Shown piece by piece: positions 12,388 to 23,955 of a stretch of 64,000 nt of DNA. The DNA comes from Blastobasis lacticolella (taxonomy: Eukaryota > Arthropoda > Insecta > Lepidoptera > Blastobasidae), in the NCBI GenBank assembly GCA_905147135.1, contig LR990056.1, forward strand, positions 3,172,001 through 3,236,000, given 5' to 3'. Below the pieces are notes generated by a model. The model saw nothing but the letters and a program-made list of their open reading frames with translations, was not told the origin of the DNA and did not search any database. Both the position numbers and the translations under genes were made by a program. How positions within the stretch are numbered: the first letter of the stretch is position 1; each line of letters opens with the position of its first letter.

Positions 12388-12524
12388 CTTACCATGAACT
12401 CTTATAGCACCTGAACAGAACTGCCCTGCTTAGAACGAGACAGCGCTATACGTGTCACATAAGCTTGTCTCGTTCAAACCGAAATCAATTCTGTTTTGGT
12501 CCTGCTATAAGAGTTCATGGTAAG
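12388..12524. mobile_element. Small MITE with perfect 22-bp terminal inverted repeats
   Basis: CTTACCATGAACTCTTATAG plus CA begins at 12,388 and its exact reverse complement ends at 12,524, with partial complementarity continuing inward (CAGAACTG versus CAATTCTG). The 137-bp element has no coding capacity. Superfamily is not assigned. Confidence 0.7.
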
Positions 12525-12679
12525 CCCTCAGGAATGTGGAGATCCGCTAGCAAACTAAAGTCACCTTCATATCTCGAAAGATTGCCTAGCGGACAGGGCA
12601 CATAGCTCGTAGAACAGATGGCATATGGGGCAGGAAAGTTCTCGAGTGGTGACCATGTACCGGAGGGCGCAGCGTGAGT

Positions 12680-12840
12680 ATACTTCCCACTAGGTGTGCC
12701 GACGATCTGGTAAAGATCGCAGGTGTAGCTGAATGCGGAAGGCGCAGTACCCTTTGTGGAGATCTCTGGGGGAAGGCATCCCCAAGGTCATCCAAGATGC
12801 CCAGCAGTGGGCATCTTACGGCTGATATGATGATGATGAA
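12680..12840 (+). mobile_element. RTE-type retrotransposon 3-prime end, (GAT)n tail
   Basis: In the plus orientation one frame reads DDLVKIAG and LCGDLWGK, and the end has GCCCAGCAGTGGGCATCTTA followed by TGATATGATGATGATGA. This is the C-terminus and tail arrangement of lepidopteran RTE elements. It is 5-prime truncated. Confidence 0.65.
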
Positions 12841-13194
12841 TTAATATATACAAATGAACATCAAAGTTTAGTTCCGAGACGAGAAGATGGGAGCGCCTCA
12901 CAGCACCCCTCCTTCCTCTCCACGGCGCACACTTTGGAAACCCCTATGCTTCTATTAATTTTTTCCAGCAAACATTTTCGAGCAATCCATCTCAGGATTT
13001 ATCATCGGTAAATAAACCTCGTGTGCGTTGTTCCGAGAGTCCGTAGCTAAATAACCAACCGCGCTGTGCGGAGTTCGCTGGCGCACTGAGAAACGTCCCT
13101 TATGCTCATGAACTTGAACAGACACAGGGACATGTGAAACTAAATGAAAACTTGTAAAAATTCATAGATAGCTTAAGATTCATAATAATAAGGC

Positions 13195-13345
13195 AGCATG
13201 GATAGGCCACAAGGTGGACCGACGACCTGGTAAAGATCGCAGGTACCAGCTGGATGCGGGAGGCACAGGACCTGTCTTTGTGGAGATCTCTGGGGTATGC
13301 CCAGCAGCGGGCGTCTTTCGACTGATATGATGAGGAACATAACAA
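13195..13345 (+). mobile_element. RTE-type retrotransposon 3-prime end, second copy
   Basis: Homologous to 12,680-12,840: GACCTGGTAAAGATCGCAGG, a tryptophan and methionine-rich stretch, TTTGTGGAGATCTCTGGGG, then GCCCAGCAGCGGGCGTC and a TGATATGATGAGGA tail. 5-prime truncated. Antisense open frames of 65 and 81 codons are shadows. Confidence 0.65.
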
Positions 13346-13689
13346 TAACAATTTCGAAATTAAAGTTCATATTGTCCTATACAGTTCATACTGTATAGTT
13401 CATCTGCTACCTTTTTATTTAAAAATAAATTCCAGTCTAGTATTCGGTCCAACTTGAACAATTCGCAGTTAACGAGACGATTGTACTGTACATTCGCGAT
13501 GACAAAGGCCGGTTGCCATGGCAACTGCTCGTTACGGACGTCTTATATGACATTATGGAATTCGAGACTCCGCCCCGCGAGTCTGAAGACAGTTGTTATC
13601 ATTTGTTTATTGCGTGACTTATTTTTGTATTATTCGTTAGGAAAAGAAGAATAAAATAGGTGAAATAGATGTATTTTGAGGTATTCCCA

Positions 13690-13990
13690 TTCGAATCCCA
13701 CTGGTCAGGTACCTGTGACTGTTTTCTGAGTTATGTACAGTAGTTGAATACTAACCGATGCTCTTACGGTGGGGTAAAACGTCGTGATGAAACCTGCACA
13801 TAGAAACGACCAAATGAGTAACCACAATCCAATTTGGTCAGGTTCCCCTGGTAGCAGTGTCACGGAGGTCAGATGGCATTCGCTCCACTGTAATTACTTG
13901 ATCTGCCAAATCCTGGATCATGGTCAAGGCAGACTCCGGGCGCTTCGTGAGCGAGAGCGCTACAGGGACATTAACTTCATCATTATTTAT
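13690..13990 (+). mobile_element. SINE family A, sense copy
   Basis: Carries GAATACTAACCGATGCTC, ATGAAACCTGCACAT, GGTCAGGTTCCCCTGG, ATCCTGGATCATGGTCAAGG and an ATTAACTTCATCATTATT end. The tRNA-like head is truncated to its last few bases. Confidence 0.75.
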
Positions 13991-14551
13991 TAGTAATCAG
14001 AAGTGAGAAACACTACACTCGCGAGCACGCAAAACGATTCACCCCATATTTTTCCATACACGCTCATACATTTCTGGCGTTACAAATTAGTCTATAAGGT
14101 CATAAATATCTAATTAATATTATTTAGGTTTTTGAGACTAGTCCTCTGTATTTAATTAATTTCTTCGATCGAGTTACGCCAGAAAATTATTTTCATAGAC
14201 GGTTCTGATTTGCAGATGCCTTATTATGAAAACCATCTCATAATTGAAACCAATTTGTATCTTTGGCTATTATACCTCGAAAACCTTAAAAGCAACGAAG
14301 CGGTTCTCTCAGATCTCTTCATAATTAAAAGTTTTTTATGTGACCGGACCAAAGTCGTCTCTCTAGTCAGACTGATTGTATATTTATAGATTTGGGTACA
14401 AAGGTTGTCAAATAAAAATGTCACAAAATAATTCCACGAAAAATTGTGACTGTGACTGTGCAGGCTTTAGCAACAGCTTCTACTTAATTGCTTAATCGCT
14501 TCTTCTTCTTGACTCGATAAGAAGAAGATTGCTTAAATGAATAAACTTACT

Positions 14552-14969
14552 AATGAGGAGTTTTCCAGTAGGTATAGATAATTTGTTTCAAAAAGCATCA
14601 ATAGATGGCGCTCCTACAATTTTGGTAATCTACTTTAAATCTGTATGATGGTGGCAGTGATTTCATGCAGCCAAGTAATACTAAACTTGAAAATAAAGTG
14701 TTTATTAATATAAACATAACTGTTAAAGGTTGAACGAAGTGTAAAAAGAAATATTTATAGAAGTTGGCACTATGTTCCATTATTATTACAACCTCTAAAA
14801 TGGTTGAAAACGATGTACAAGTATAATATTATCTAATACAACGTACCCAGTGTTTATATCCTGTTTGCTAAGAACCTATTTCAAGCGATTATCAATTACC
14901 AAAATTGTCAGGGCCCCAACTAGTGAGTGGTTAGGAATGCCTTAAATACCTATTGGAAAACTCCTCATT
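14552..14969 (+). mobile_element. MITE-T, 418 bp, complete copy outside the array
   Basis: The element begins AATGAGGAGTTTTCCAGTAG and ends in the reverse complement-like CTATTGGAAAACTCCTCATT. Subterminal inverted blocks (ATAGATGGCGCTCCTACAAT at the left; a GCCCCAACTAGTGAG variant at the right) extend the terminal repeat to about 80 bp with gaps. Other copies are at 29,322, 47,566, 58,765 and a partial one at 56,487. No transposase is encoded. Confidence 0.75.
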
Positions 14970-16794
14970 CCAACTAAGTGCTAATACCTCATCAGCTCCT
15001 AGCTTTTACATACGTAATGCAAATCAATAAAAATAAATGCAAATCTTTATACCATTTATATATTTGGAAGGAACTAGAGAGCTTTTCCCTGGAGAGTACA
15101 ACATGGAGTTCATCAAAAAAGGGGTGAAATAGTAGTTTATGCAACTGTCATATAAAAGGGCGTATTAAAACATGAGTAACCGAGTATGATAATAGTTTGA
15201 CACGAGTGTTTTAATACCTAAGTATATGCAGTTACGTACACTAATTTATCTACACTCATATTTTTATGTTAAAATATCTTACCAATAATTTTCTCAACTT
15301 TGCTGGAAGTAAGCTGCGAGTCAGTTCTGTTGTATCTACGCGCCGAGGATATCAAGCGGCGGGAAATTCAGTTAATTACTTTCACATTTATCTATTTATT
15401 TGCATCAAACAAGAAAAAACATTCACAAACACAAATTACAACAATTTCAAAAAAATATTCTGTTTAGCGGGAAAAGAATTACACCGAATAAAACAGGAAA
15501 ATTTGAATTTTTAATGTGAATTTGTCAAAGACATTTAGGTATTCAGCCTACATTTCGCCGTGTCCCGGCGCCCGATAAAAAAAAAAAAAATATAAGTGTT
15601 GCATAATGATTAAAAAGTTATTTTACGTTACAGCTGTAATGAAAATAGTATGGGAAATGCTGTATCATAAAGTTACTTTTTAAAATTTTATTGACTGGCG
15701 TGAAAAAAGTGTCTCTTTAAACGACATTGGAACATTACGATATGTATGTAACAAATAGGTGATGTTCCTGGTATTGCAAATATCCATAGGCAGCGGTGAC
15801 TGCTACCATCAGGCAGGCCGTAAGCTTGTTTGCCACCTTAGTGATATAAATAAACATATATACCTAGTTGTTAGGAAGTAAATACAATTTTAATTTGTAA
15901 ATACAATTTTTTTTTTTGCAGAATACATAATGCGGTACAAGAGGCGAACCTCGCAACCCAACAGGAGTGCCAGACATTCGGACAAGAAATACACCATACG
16001 TGAGTTCTGTATACTTTGTTATTTTCCATTTCAGCGATGCTAGGAAGAAATCTATATTTACAACAATATGATGGAATATACATACATAAACGTATGCCAT
16101 ATTGGTAGGCAGAGACTATCTAGAGCCGCGAGCTGCGATTCTGACATGCCCTTGTACCTTTTTCGCACTCCTAACACTTTTACGCCGGTTGAGGTAGGCA
16201 CTCCTGACTTGCCCTTTCTGGAAAAGAAATGGCCTCTATGTATAAGTATGTCAAAATCTTTGGGCTTGTCCTTTTTGGAATACGAAGAGAGAAGTTAATG
16301 TAAAAATGGTTATTCAACACTGCGATCTTCAGCCGCCTTTTAGTATTTGCTGCCGGAGAAGTTTCGGAGATTATATCCAACATATTTCAATATTAATATC
16401 TTGGGTAGAACATTTGAAGAGTGGCGCTGTTATCTCTAGCCTAGTTATATTCTTATATTATGGCTTGCAGTTCGGCTGATAACCACTGCACAAGATATAA
16501 CCACTTTAATGTGGTTTTGGCAAGAAGGATACCGTCTTATCTTTTGAAGTTAAGTTTAATCCTCTAACGTACTCAAAGGCTTACGTTAATGTGTGAATGA
16601 ACGAATGAGTGACATGAAAGGCTGGACCGATGGGCTTAGAACATGAATGAGGTGTGTAAAGGTACTTGCAAAATTTGTATTCGGATTAAACTTGCGTATT
16701 ACGCTGAGGATTCTTAACCCATGCGGTTTGTGTTTTCAATCATTTAGGTACGTCACCGATGGGGACCCTTCGCACCGGTAGTAACCTTAACAAA
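14970..16794. other. Unassigned AT-rich sequence with small repeat pieces
   Basis: A homopolymer of 14 A lies near 15,574. The fragment at 15,775-15,865 (TGCCACCTTAGTGATATAAA) is the reverse complement of 18,195-18,290 and 18,851-18,878 and recurs at 61,425-61,450. No gene is seen. The 76 to 82 codon open frames at 15,266, 15,864 and 16,068 have no motif. Confidence 0.4.
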
Positions 16795-17010
16795 TTCATG
16801 AACCAAAACCTTACTCATGAATCACTCTGTCTATTGGTGAAAACCACATGATACAGCATGAGTGGGTATGGACCCAAGATATGGGATATTAGTTGACCGT
16901 GCTCTGGGTACGGCCGCGGTTCGGCTCGTACTCGTCTCGGACACGGCTCGGTGTAGCGTGAGTGATCCTTAAACTGAGTCTTTTGAATTGGGTGGACCAG
17001 CTCATCCATG
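16795..17010. repeat. Interspersed repeat fragment
   Basis: AAAACCTTACTCATGAATC and CTATTGGTGAAAACC match the family of 846-930. The following 150 bp, including a GC-rich CTCGGACACGGCTCGG patch, is unassigned. Confidence 0.4.
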
Positions 17011-17151
17011 GGCTATAGTACCTATGCATGTTTACCACTCTAGTGGTATAAAAAAATGAATGCTTCACACCGATTGGTCGAGTGCAGCGTTTATTGTCGT
17101 GCAGGATGATTTCCTCCAGAATTACGCAAATGAATTGGGTTTTCCCCGTCT

Positions 17152-17540
17152 GTGATTAGATTAGATTAGATATACCCGGGCATTTACCGTAACTCGACGA
17201 CCCTGCGCCTCTTTTACGTTAAGGTGGAAATTATAGTTAGGGTAACACTAATGTTCCTGCCAACCAACCCAATTCCTCAAAAATATTCAGGAGACCCTTC
17301 GGTCTCCGGAAGATCTCCGAGAGTGTGGTTGGTTGTCCTAAATACTTAAACCTATAAGAAGCCACGCCACTGCATTTTAGCAGGACATGGGCAGCTGTTT
17401 CTTCTTCCTCTAAGCATGCTCTGCACATTGGGCTGTCCGTCAGACCTATGGTGAAAAGGACCAACTGTGATTAACAGACCACTCAATAAAATCCTACCTG
17501 CAACCCCTCCGGCCGCTTTGGCAACCAAGTTTCGCAACCA
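17152..17540 (-). pseudogene. Non-LTR retrotransposon 3-prime fragment (jockey/R1-like)
   Basis: The minus frame at 17,237-17,464 contains DSPMCRACLEEEETAAHVLL then KCSGVASYR, and ends PKGLLNIFEELGWL. This is the C-terminal cysteine-bearing region found after the RNase H or RT domain of insect non-LTR elements. The preceding part (17,465-17,537) is in another frame, so the copy is frameshifted. A (TAATC)n-like tail follows the 3-prime end at 17,152-17,171. 5-prime truncated. Confidence 0.75.
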
Positions 17541-18194
17541 GTTGTTAAAAAATTATTAATAATAATCTTGCCAGCAACAACTATTCTGTTCACGTGCAAA
17601 ATGTTCGCCCAAATCATATATACCAGAAACCCCAAATTCCTGGCCGACCGAATGAAATATAGTTTCCAGAGGGGCAACGATGCGGCTTTGCTGCGGCGTG
17701 AGATAATTAAAATATTCATTCCAACGATGTCGAATGCCGCTGGCTATGTTTTCGACCGAGAATTATATTGAAGGGAGCACAGATAATTTAATAATACGTG
17801 CAAAGCGTGCTTGGTTTTGCATAGCGCGCGCTCTTGGAATTATGGCTGGGACCAAAACAACTCTGCGCTTTTGAGCTTCATTGCACTGCTTTTGGACGAG
17901 ATTTAGTGAGTGCTAAGTACAGATAAAGCGGTGGTTTTTATTCGCAAAGATTGAAGACTACTGCCACGGCAAATTTTTTAGTTAAAATAATAATAATAAT
18001 AAAATGTTTATTTTCTTTTTACAAATTTTCTTAAAACTATTGTGATTGAGATCTTCTTTTAAGCTTAATAACCTGTGTTAGAAGATCTCGCTCTTCCTTA
18101 GCTACAATTATAAAACCAAATGAATGCAAAGTAAATAAACCAATTAATTAACAAAGAAATAACAAAAAATAAAAAAGTTAACAGTTTTTTTAAT
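17541..18194. other. Unassigned, with an open frame of unknown nature
   Basis: A plus frame at 17,568-17,771 (67 codons, ending GYVFDRELY) and an overlapping minus frame at 17,483-17,719 are both open. I recognise neither. An AAT repeat lies at 17,986-18,003. A genuine exon cannot be excluded, but nothing confirms one. Confidence 0.3.
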
Positions 18195-18650
18195 ATACCA
18201 CTAAGGTGGCAAACAAGCTTACGACCTTGCTGATGGAAAGCAGTCACCGCAGCCTATGGATCGCTGCGTTTGCAATACCAGGGGCATTACCCACGCGTTG
18301 CCGACTCTCCAAGAACTCCATGTTGTACTCTCCAGGGAAAACCTCTCCAGGTAGAATAGGTATAAAAACCTTTCTAAAGAGAACATATCGCCATCTGCAC
18401 AAGGTTGCTCTTCAGAATCTGTGTTCGAGAAACTTGATAACGAAAACTGACGACCTGAGTGGTTCAGATGGTTAACATGAAGCTTAACAAGCCGGTCCGC
18501 CACACAGAGGTCCCGGGATCGATACCCGGCTGTGCAGGAATTAAAATGAAATTACGATGATGCTTTGCTTTGAATGAAATTACCATAACACAAGCTTTGC
18601 TTATTTTGGGGCTAGATGGCGCTGTGTGAATTTGTCCAAGCTTATGTCCA
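18195..18650 (+). mobile_element. SINE pieces: antisense fragment then SINE family C
   Basis: At 18,195-18,290 is the reverse complement of the 15,775 fragment (CACTAAGGTGGCAAACAAGC). At 18,450-18,545 is the tRNA-like head of family C (CTGAGTGGTTCAGATGG, then GTCCCGGGATCGATACCC with the B box), and at 18,600-18,625 its characteristic end GGGCTAGATGGCGCTGTGTG. The body between head and end is shortened. Open frames of 89 and 94 codons here are shadows. Confidence 0.65.
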
Positions 18651-18814
18651 AGTATATTTACTTATGTATCAAGAGTCGGCCCGATCGGTAATTTTTTACA
18701 CATTGTACTTTACAGTGGCGTCACGACCCATTTGGGAAAAGTGATATGGAAGGGACAAGGATCTAGATAATTTGTAGGGAGTTAAGAAAGTGCGCGATGT
18801 GGAAAGGGTTGGTG

Positions 18815-19012
18815 GGGATATTTTCTCTTTCTAATATTAGTTCCTTTTTTTATACCACTAAGGTGGCAAACAAGCTATACGTAATATCACAAAATAACTA
18901 TAAATGTTAACATTGTCATAACACAATTTTACGCACTCATGTTTATATCTTCGTCGATATTTTCGATTTAAGTATAGGTATTGCGAGTTTTTATTTACAA
19001 TAAGTACTCAAG
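18815..19012 (+). promoter_or_regulatory. Conserved 5-prime flank of protease A1
   Basis: This flank matches the reverse complement of 61,284-61,475 upstream of the intact minus gene, including AATATCACAAAATAACTATA, GTTAACATT, a TTACGCACTCATGTTTATA-type stretch, ATTTAAGTATAGGTATTGCG in one copy and TTATTTACAATAAGTACTC just before the start. Both also contain the mobile fragment CCACTAAGGTGGCAAACAAG about 160 bp upstream. A TATA function for TATAGGTA is a guess. Confidence 0.45.
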
Positions 19013-19897
19013 ATTAATTCATGTATTTGTATTTTGGTGGTTTTGTTTATTTTACTCAAGTATTCATACCAAGATTCTTTGCGAATATACAACGGTAGAG
19101 ACGCTCGACCATCCGAATTTCCTTACGAAGCCAGCATGCAATACCACATAATTAAGCGAGGACCCACAAACCAAGTAATTATGATACATATTTACACTTG
19201 CACAGTAATGACTCCCACGTGGACTTTAACTGCTGCCCATTGTATCAAATCATTGCCAAGAGCAATGCCAACATTTAAAGAAAACCAAATAAAAGGCGTC
19301 ATCAAATACTGGTCTGGACATACGAAAAAAAAGAAGGAAGGCCTTAGTGATATAATTCATTTAGTCAGCCACCCGGATTATTATTCATTTAGTCATAAAG
19401 GTTACAAAAGAGCACTAGCGACGAGGCGTAATGATATCGGCCTGTTGAAGACAGCTTTAATACATATGGCTAAGTACGGCAGGATCAGTGTCGTAGACTA
19501 TACCACCTTGTACGGCTACGAGCTGATGGCAGTTGGTTTCGGGAGAATGAACAGTTCGAGTGGGATGAAAATTACACTTAAACTGCACAAGCCTCTGCAA
19601 GTGGTGAAGGTGATGGCTAAAAAGTGTGACCCGGAATATAGGTTTCCTGCACACATTTACCCGGCGCTGTGTTTGGCGCAGCGCTGCGGGACCGCGACGT
19701 CACTGTGTCCCGGCGACTCGGGCGGGTCGGCGTTCCACCGCGGGCGCGTGGTCGGCGTCGTCATGGGCGGCAGTCGGACTGACTGCATGACCAGCGATAT
19801 CAGGAACCGTGAAAATCTTGTCGGCATTTATACTCCGGTTAGCATATACCTTGACTGGATAGCGTGGCACGTGAACAGCGACAATGCAACGGAATAG
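19013..19897 (+). pseudogene. S1A serine protease A1, start codon lost
   Basis: The frame encodes a secreted chymotrypsin-fold protease of about 290 residues: hydrophobic leader, activation site SLR|IYNG, catalytic His in TLTAAHC, Asp in RRNDIGLL and Ser in CPGDSGGSAF. Ser occupies the position six before the catalytic Ser (S189 in chymotrypsin numbering), suggesting chymotrypsin-like rather than tryptic specificity. The usual cysteines are present, including a 191/220 pair (SLCPG and TDCMT) that other copies have lost. The codon aligned to the ATG of the intact minus-strand copies is ATT at 19,013-19,015, an in-frame TAA lies at 19,001-19,003, and no in-frame ATG precedes the mature enzyme. 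The ATG at 19,021 is out of frame. No introns. It differs from type B by a longer SHKGYKRALAT loop. Loss of translation is the simplest reading; use of an upstream exon or non-AUG start is possible. Confidence 0.75.
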
Positions 19898-20062
19898 CGC
19901 TTGTGGCTTTCTGGCACAGGAAGAAATAAGCTTGTTAACTGAGTGATAAGTCCGAGGGAAGCGGAGGAGAAGAAGTCGAGATTGACCGCTAAGATTTTTG
20001 GAAAAAAAAAGATGATGGTGATTTTGTAAAAATTTACAAATATCCTAATGACCTTATAATAT

Positions 20063-20222
20063 TGGCGTTAATCTGCCGGTTGTCCTCTTGCGCGCGAAGG
20101 CCCGGGGTCTGCTTCAACCATGATCCGGGATTTGGCAGATCAGATAATTACACTGGAATGACTCTGTTAATAGGGCACCCTGACTAAATAGGATCATGTT
20201 AACCTATTCAAAAAAGAGGAAT
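20063..20222 (-). mobile_element. SINE family A, antisense, partial
   Basis: Antisense 3-prime half of family A: GGCGTTAATCTGCCGGTTGT, GGCCCGGGGTCTGCTTCAAC, ATGATCCGGGATTTGGCAG. It lies about 165 bp beyond the stop of A1 and is also found after the A copies at 41,335 and 62,400, so it belongs to the A-gene 3-prime flank. Confidence 0.7.
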
Positions 20223-20434
20223 TGATACATGGCGACTGAAACCAAGGAAACCAAACCGAAACTAGCCATGGAAACTTGGGACTCCGTTAGGAGGACTAGT
20301 TTGTTAGGGCACGATGGCGAGAGCTATGTTTGGATATACGTACGTGATCAAATGAGAAAGATTCGCAGATGAACCAAGACTCTAATTTGGCGACCTTAAC
20401 TGATACATAATTATATTTTTTAATTTATGTGTTG

Positions 20435-22971
20435 CCTGCCAGTCACTATCGAAGGCCCGCAGCTCATCTGTCCACCTTTTCTTGGGTCTGCCGCGACGTC
20501 ATTTCCGAGAATTGGGTGTCCAAACGGTGACGGTTTTAGCCCATAACTCCTCCGACATGCGGCAAACATGACCTGCCCAGTTCCACTTCAGTTTTCCAGC
20601 TTTAATGGCTACATCAGCGATCTGCGTTTTGGAGCGCAGCGTCGAGTTTCGAATTCGGTCCAATAATCTAACTCCTAACATGCTACGCTCCATGGCTCGC
20701 TGACAAACCCCGAGTTTAGACTTTTGAGCTTTAGTCAAAGACCAAGTTTGATAAGATAAGATAAGATAAGTGAGTATCGGGAGAAAGCACATGTATGTGG
20801 GGGCGAATAGCACAATATCGTCAGCAAAGCGGAGATTAGTTAATCTGTTGCCATTCATAATAATGCCCTTCGTCTCCCAAGCGGGAGCCACTTGCTGAAA
20901 TATATTTTCCAGGGTACTGGTAAAAAGTTTTGGGGAAAGTGGGTCTCCTTGTTTCACACCTCTCTGAATAGTAAAGTCTGTTGTCTGTAGTTTAATTGCT
21001 GCAGTACTATTAGTGTAAATTACTTAAAGCAAATCTCTGTAAGTTTGTTCTATTTGTTGAGACTCAAGTGCTGAAAATATTGATTGGTGGTATACACTGT
21101 CGAAGGCTTTAGAGTAATCGACGAAGGCAAGGTAAAGGGCTATATTATATTCGGTATGCTTTTCAATTATCTGTAGTGGAGAGACCTGGGCGGAAGCCAG
21201 CCTGCTCGGGGGGTTGCTGTTTATCTAGTTTTTTGGCTATACGATGTTCTAAGACTTTAAAAAAAACTTTGTACAAATGAGAAATGAGGCTAATTGGACG
21301 GTAATTGTTAATGTCTGATTTGTCACCTTTTTTGTGAAGCAATAAAATAATGGAATGGCAGAACTCGTCTGGGAAGTTTCCTGTATGAAGTATGGCATTG
21401 AAAAGGTTTGTAATGTGTGGGAGAAGAACAGTTTGACCTATTCTTAAAGCTTCGGTGGTGATACCATCATCGCCGGGGCTTCTACTATATTTCATTTTAT
21501 TTAAAGCGTTATAGACTTCCTCGCCGGTTATGTATGGTATTTTATCATCCTTGGAATAATTTATTTTGATATTAGGTTTATTTTTATCAGCGTACAATGA
21601 TGCGTAAAAATCCGTAGCTATTTTTGTCACTTTTGATCTATCACTTTGTGTTACTCCGTTTTTGTCTTTAAGGCTGTTGACCCAAGACTTTCCTGCACCT
21701 ATCCCCTGCTTTGCAATTCTCAGTGATTTATTACTCTCTAGCGTCGTCTGTATTGTATTCGTATTGAAGTTTCGTATATCTTTTTCTTATGCTTCGTTTC
21801 ACTGCTTTATCTATCTCTATGTATTCTTGATTTTTCCTATCAGTTACCATACTTAATCTATCTTGTATTAATTTCTGAGTATAATTGGACAATTTCCCAA
21901 CCTTTTTCTTGGATATATTGATTTTATTACTTGCAGTTTTTATACTATTTTTAAGATTATCGTAAAGAATTTGTACGTCATCGCAATGTTTATTTATTTC
22001 GAAAGAGCTGAAAAAGTTTGATAGTTCTAAGCGGAATTGTGTTTTATTAGTTGTAAGCGTTTGTCTGTCAATATTTCTGATTTTATGTTGAAAAGCTGTA
22101 TTCCTATTAATCTTTGTTTTCAATACTATTGTTATTCGCAGTGGTCTATGATCTGAACTAAATTGTAATCTATTTAAAGCTTGTATATTTCTGATGATAG
22201 CTTTATTTGACACTAATGCAAATTGGATAAGACGAGTACCTCTGTCATTTCGGTTAGAATATTGTCATTATCAATCGCTTGCCTTCTCCCCAGTTTAGCA
22301 TTAAAATCACCGATTACAAAGTTCCACGTGCCTCGATTTTCATCTAATGCTTTATCAAGTAGATCGTAAAATTCTTCTACTTCATCATCTTGGTGTGTTG
22401 ACGTTGGGGCGTAGACCTGGGCAATGGTAATGGTCTTTTTATCTGCTATTTGAAATTTGAGCACTGCAATTCTGTCGGAATATCCCCTGTATTCCAAAAT
22501 ATTGTTCATCCATCTTTTATGGACTAGGAATCCTACACCAGATTGACCGCCAGATGTTCCAAAGTGATAAAATATATTATTTTTCCTTTCTATGGTATCT
22601 TCTCCCTCTCTGCGTATTTCTGATAGTCCTACTATATCCCATTTTATTTGTTCTAAAGCATTTTCAAGTTCGACTAAACGATCTTCAGTCTTTAATGTTC
22701 TTACGTTATATGTCAATAAATTCAATGTGCGCTCGGAGTCCTTACATACATTTGCCGTAGTCGTTTGACGGTGGGTCGATAACAATGCCCGGGGATTCTT
22801 AGCACCCCCCTCTCCGGCGGGAGACTGCCTACCGTCATTGGTCGTACCACTGGAGATGCCGGGCACTAGGGGCCTACACGGGGAGTCGAGAATTATGTTG
22901 AATTGGGGGGGAATGGACCAAAAACCCACCACGATTGTCCAGTTCGGGTTGGTGGGTGAACAGTAGACCAA
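20435..22971 (-). pseudogene. Broken endonuclease-reverse transcriptase ORF of the RTE
   Basis: Read on the minus strand: an N-terminal region (22,971 down), then an apurinic-type endonuclease with LLTYNVRTL, WDIVGLSEIRR, IAQVYAPT and FVIGDFNAKLG (22,213-22,760), a linker (21,731-22,213), the RT fingers/palm with SPGDDGITTEAL, NNYRPISL and QAGFRPG (21,163-21,630), and KQGDPLSP plus the catalytic LRFADDIV (20,499-20,957), followed by WNWAGHVCRM. Frame changes near 22,213 and between the RT pieces, an in-frame TGA at about 20,499 before RRGRPKKRWTDELRAFDSDW, and an internal deletion after LFAPTY make it inactive. Confidence 0.85.
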
Positions 22972-23227
22972 CTTATTAGGTCTGAGGACGCCGTCGTTGG
23001 TGCGCGAAGCACTCTTCCGCCGCCGCCTAAGTTGCCGCCCTGCTCTGACAGCAACATCCTGCTACACCACATTCGGACTTCTTGTTCGTGTGCCGTAACA
23101 GGTGTTCTACACTTGTGTAAACAAGTGCACGACAGTTTAAAGTCTTGTCGAGGACAAGAGTGGAGGAATCGGGGGGAGGCCTTTGCCCAGCAGTGGGATG
23201 ATTCGGGCTAATATAGATATAGATAGA
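20435..23227. mobile_element. RTE-clade retrotransposon with twin-priming inversion
   Basis: The 2,793-bp insertion is flanked by 10-bp direct repeats TTATGTGTTG at 20,425-20,434 and 23,228-23,237. The second spacer at 32,001-32,010 has a single TTATGTGCTG, which is the empty site. Most of the element (20,435 to about 23,145) is antisense and runs from the end of the RT ORF to the element 5-prime end. The last part (about 23,145-23,227) is sense, encodes the missing C-terminus (GQEWRNRGEAFAQQW, stop at 23,209-23,211) and ends in an ATAGAT-type tail. This matches twin priming. Confidence 0.85.
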
Positions 23228-23504
23228 TTATGTGTTGTGTTATTTCTGTTCTGTCTGTTATCAAAGGCAAAAAAGGTGTAAATTTACACTGTAACACCAC
23301 CTCTGGGGTTGCGAATGTCTCTGAGCAGCGGTGATCACTTGCCAACAATTGACCTGCTACGTGGCGACTTAACCTTTTATAACTCAAAATCCTTAAAACA
23401 ATTATTATATTGATAATAAGATAGGTTTTGGGAAATAAAAAAACACGTATTTCTCAGAAATTAAAAGAAAAAAATATAATAATAATAAATATTCGTGTAC
23501 ATAT

Positions 23505-23730
23505 TCACACAGCGCCATCTAGCCCCAAACTAAGCAAAGCTTGTACTATGGGTGCTAGATAACTGATATACTACTTAAATACTTTTAAATACATACTTAT
23601 TATACATAGAACATCCAGACCCGTAACAAAAATTAAAATTCATCATTTCAATTCCTGCCCGGCCGACTCGATCCCGGGACCTCCTGCGTGGTTGAGGACC
23701 ACTTGACCACTGAACCACTCAGGTCGTCAA
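23505..23730 (-). mobile_element. SINE family C, antisense (unit 1, first)
   Basis: Antisense copy starting ACACAGCGCCATCTAGCCCC and ending with the tRNA-like head (CCGGGACCTCCTGCG, then CCACTGAACCACTCAGGTCG). Equivalent copies are at 32,274, 41,960, 53,104 and 62,986, so the insertion predates the duplication of the spacer. Confidence 0.75.
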
Positions 23731-23788
23731 GATAAAATATTTATAATTAATCATTTATTTGACATTTTACGGAGTGAGACATAGGCTG

Positions 23789-23955
23789 CGGTCATCGCAG
23801 CCTATGGACCTTCGTAGGCTTCGTAGCTTTTTCCATTGTTATATTTATCACTGCAATCTCCAACCCGCCTGCCAAGCGTGGAGATTATGGCAAAAACCTC
23901 CCCTTTCTTGGGAGAAGCTCTAAGGCCTGCAGTGGACTGCTATGGGCTGCAATGA
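23789..23955 (+). mobile_element. SINE family D, sense, truncated head (unit 1)
   Basis: Reads TTTTTCCATTGTTATATTTA, CAATCTCCAACCCGCCTGCC, GGAGATTATGGCAA, CTGCAGTGGACTGCTATGGG. Shared by all units (32,640; 42,230; 53,345; 63,255). Confidence 0.7.

Noticed and set aside
12586..13351. Minus-strand frames of 65 to 81 codons
   Set aside because: Antisense of RTE 3-prime fragments lying on the plus strand.
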